Assembly (NCBI GenBank): GCA_937983495.1 | Contig: CALKAA010000066.1 | Coordinates: 1 to 7,400, forward strand | DNA: 7,400 nucleotides | Direction: 5' to 3' | Source of the DNA: an uncultured Gemmobacter sp. | Lineage (GTDB): Bacteria > Pseudomonadota > Alphaproteobacteria > Rhodobacterales > Rhodobacteraceae | Shown here: one piece after another, positions 6,481-7,400 of the stretch | Numbering within the stretch: position 1 is the first letter of the stretch | Layout: every line of letters begins with the position of its first letter | Program-made: the position numbers and the translations under genes | Notes under the pieces: generated by a model | Seen by the model: only the letters and a program-made list of their open reading frames with translations | Database searches by the model: none | What the model was told of the DNA's origin: nothing

Positions 6481-7359
6481 ATGGACAATTGGGACGAGAT
6501 CCGCACCGCGTTTCAGGTCGCCCGGCTGGGCACGGTCTCTGGCGCGGCCGAGGCGCTTGGCGTCCATCACGCCACCGTCATCCGCCATATCGACGCATTG
6601 GAAAAACGCCTCGGTGCCAAGCTGTTCCAGCGTCATGCCCGTGGCTATACCCCCACCGAGGCCGGGCGCGATCTGCTGACCGTGGCGCAAACCACCGAGG
6701 ATCACTTCGCCCAGCTTGCCAGCCGCATCAAGGGGCAGGGCGAGGTGGTCTCGGGCGAGCTGCTGGTGACCTCGATCACCGGCATCGCCGATCTGCTCAG
6801 CCCGATCTTCGGCAGCTTCCAGCGCGCGCATCCGCAGGTGATCATCCGCTTTCTCACCGATATGCGGGTGTTCCGACTCGACTATGGCGAGGCGCATGTG
6901 GCGATCCGCGCCGGCAGCCAGCCGCAGGAACCCGATTACGTCGTGCAACCCTTGGTCCGGCTGCGCTCGGCGCTTTACGCCGCGCGCTGCTATGTGGAGG
7001 CCAATGGCCTGCCCGAAAGCGCCGATGATTTCCCGCGCCACCGCTTTGTCGGCAGCGACAATCTGGACAGCCGCGCACCCTTCTATCGCTGGCTGCGCGC
7101 TCATGTGCCCGAGGAAGCCATCGCCTATCGCGCCACCGAGCCGGATTCCACCAATCAGGCCATTCGTGCCGGGCTGGGTCTTGGCTTCTTGCCGGTGCGG
7201 CAGGCCACAGGCGACCCCGACCTGATCGAGGTCATGCCGCCGCAATCGGATTGGGACGCGCCCTTGTGGATCGTCACCCATGTCGATCTACACCGCACAT
7301 TAAAGGTGCAAAGTTTCCTCACCCATCTGCGGCAGGCCGCCGCCGGATGGGCCGGGGGA
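6481..7359 (+). CDS. LysR-type transcriptional regulator (3' end missing)
   Basis: LysR-type regulators bind DNA as tetramers and switch target genes when a small effector binds. 293 genomic codons are present. The winged helix-turn-helix spans about 5-62: WDEIRTAFQVARLGTVSGAA, recognition helix around VHHATVIRHIDALEKRLGAKLF (29-49), and YTPTEAG (56-62). A coiled-coil linker helix follows (about 63-88), then the effector-binding domain from about 92, with GLGLGFLP (231-238) near its end. Start: ATG with AAGGGG (6469-6474) six bases upstream. No stop is reached; the frame runs through the adapter, which would add RSEEHTSELQSLT. Family members are usually about 290-310 residues, so probably only a few native residues are lost. 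The gene follows the serA terminator in the same direction, with 56 bases between, so it likely has its own promoter. Its target and effector are unknown; control of serCA is only possible by proximity. Confidence 0.93.
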
Positions 7360-7400
7360 AGATCGGAAGAGCACACGTCTGAACTACAGTCACTGACCAA
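7360..7400 (+). other. Illumina TruSeq adapter with index (sequencing artefact)
   Basis: From AGATCGGAAGAGC at 7360, the sequence follows the 34-base TruSeq indexed adapter with one mismatch (A instead of C at 7386). It is followed exactly by TGACCA (7394-7399), which is TruSeq index 4, and by the first A of the next adapter segment. This is not genomic DNA. It marks an untrimmed assembly end, and any peptide read through it is false. Confidence 0.98.

Noticed and set aside
7155..7400. 81-codon - strand frame beginning MVSDCSSDVCSSDL
   Set aside because: Its N-terminus is the reverse translation of the Illumina adapter and the rest is antisense to the LysR gene.

Overview
The window looks like the chromosome of a GC-rich alphaproteobacterium, most likely of the Rhodobacterales (Paracoccaceae). 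This is inferred from three things: strong G/C preference at third codon positions, a serC of the alphaproteobacterial type followed directly by a long serA, and an RNA leader in front of serC that resembles the alphaproteobacterial serC motif. The right-hand end is not biological. The last 41 bases (7360-7400) are Illumina TruSeq adapter with an index, so the window ends at an untrimmed contig or read end.

Left part (1-2300, + strand): the tail of an unidentified protein overlaps by ATGA the start of a complete vgrG (tssI), the spike protein of a type VI secretion system. VgrG has the gp27-like, OB-fold and beta-helix parts but no effector extension. No PAAR, adaptor, effector or immunity gene follows it; a shared terminator closes the unit at 2338-2362.

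Middle (2382-3538): on the - strand, converging on vgrG, lies a lipoprotein L,D-transpeptidase that would remodel or crosslink peptidoglycan. A 320-base divergent intergenic region then separates it from serC. That region holds two inverted repeats, a weak promoter candidate and the serC leader, whose last hairpin covers the serC Shine-Dalgarno sequence.

Right part (3539-7359, + strand): serC (phosphoserine aminotransferase) and serA (3-phosphoglycerate dehydrogenase) form an operon for the first two steps of serine synthesis. SerA oxidises 3-phosphoglycerate and SerC transaminates the product. The genes are separated by 78 bases containing a strong hairpin without a U tract, and a clear intrinsic terminator follows serA. 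A LysR-type regulator starts 56 bases after the terminator and is cut off within a few codons of its expected end by the adapter.

I see no clearly new multi-gene system. The best leads are the serC leader with its occluded ribosome binding site, the other RNA or DNA dyads around the serCA operon, and the adapter artefact, which would create a false protein C-terminus.
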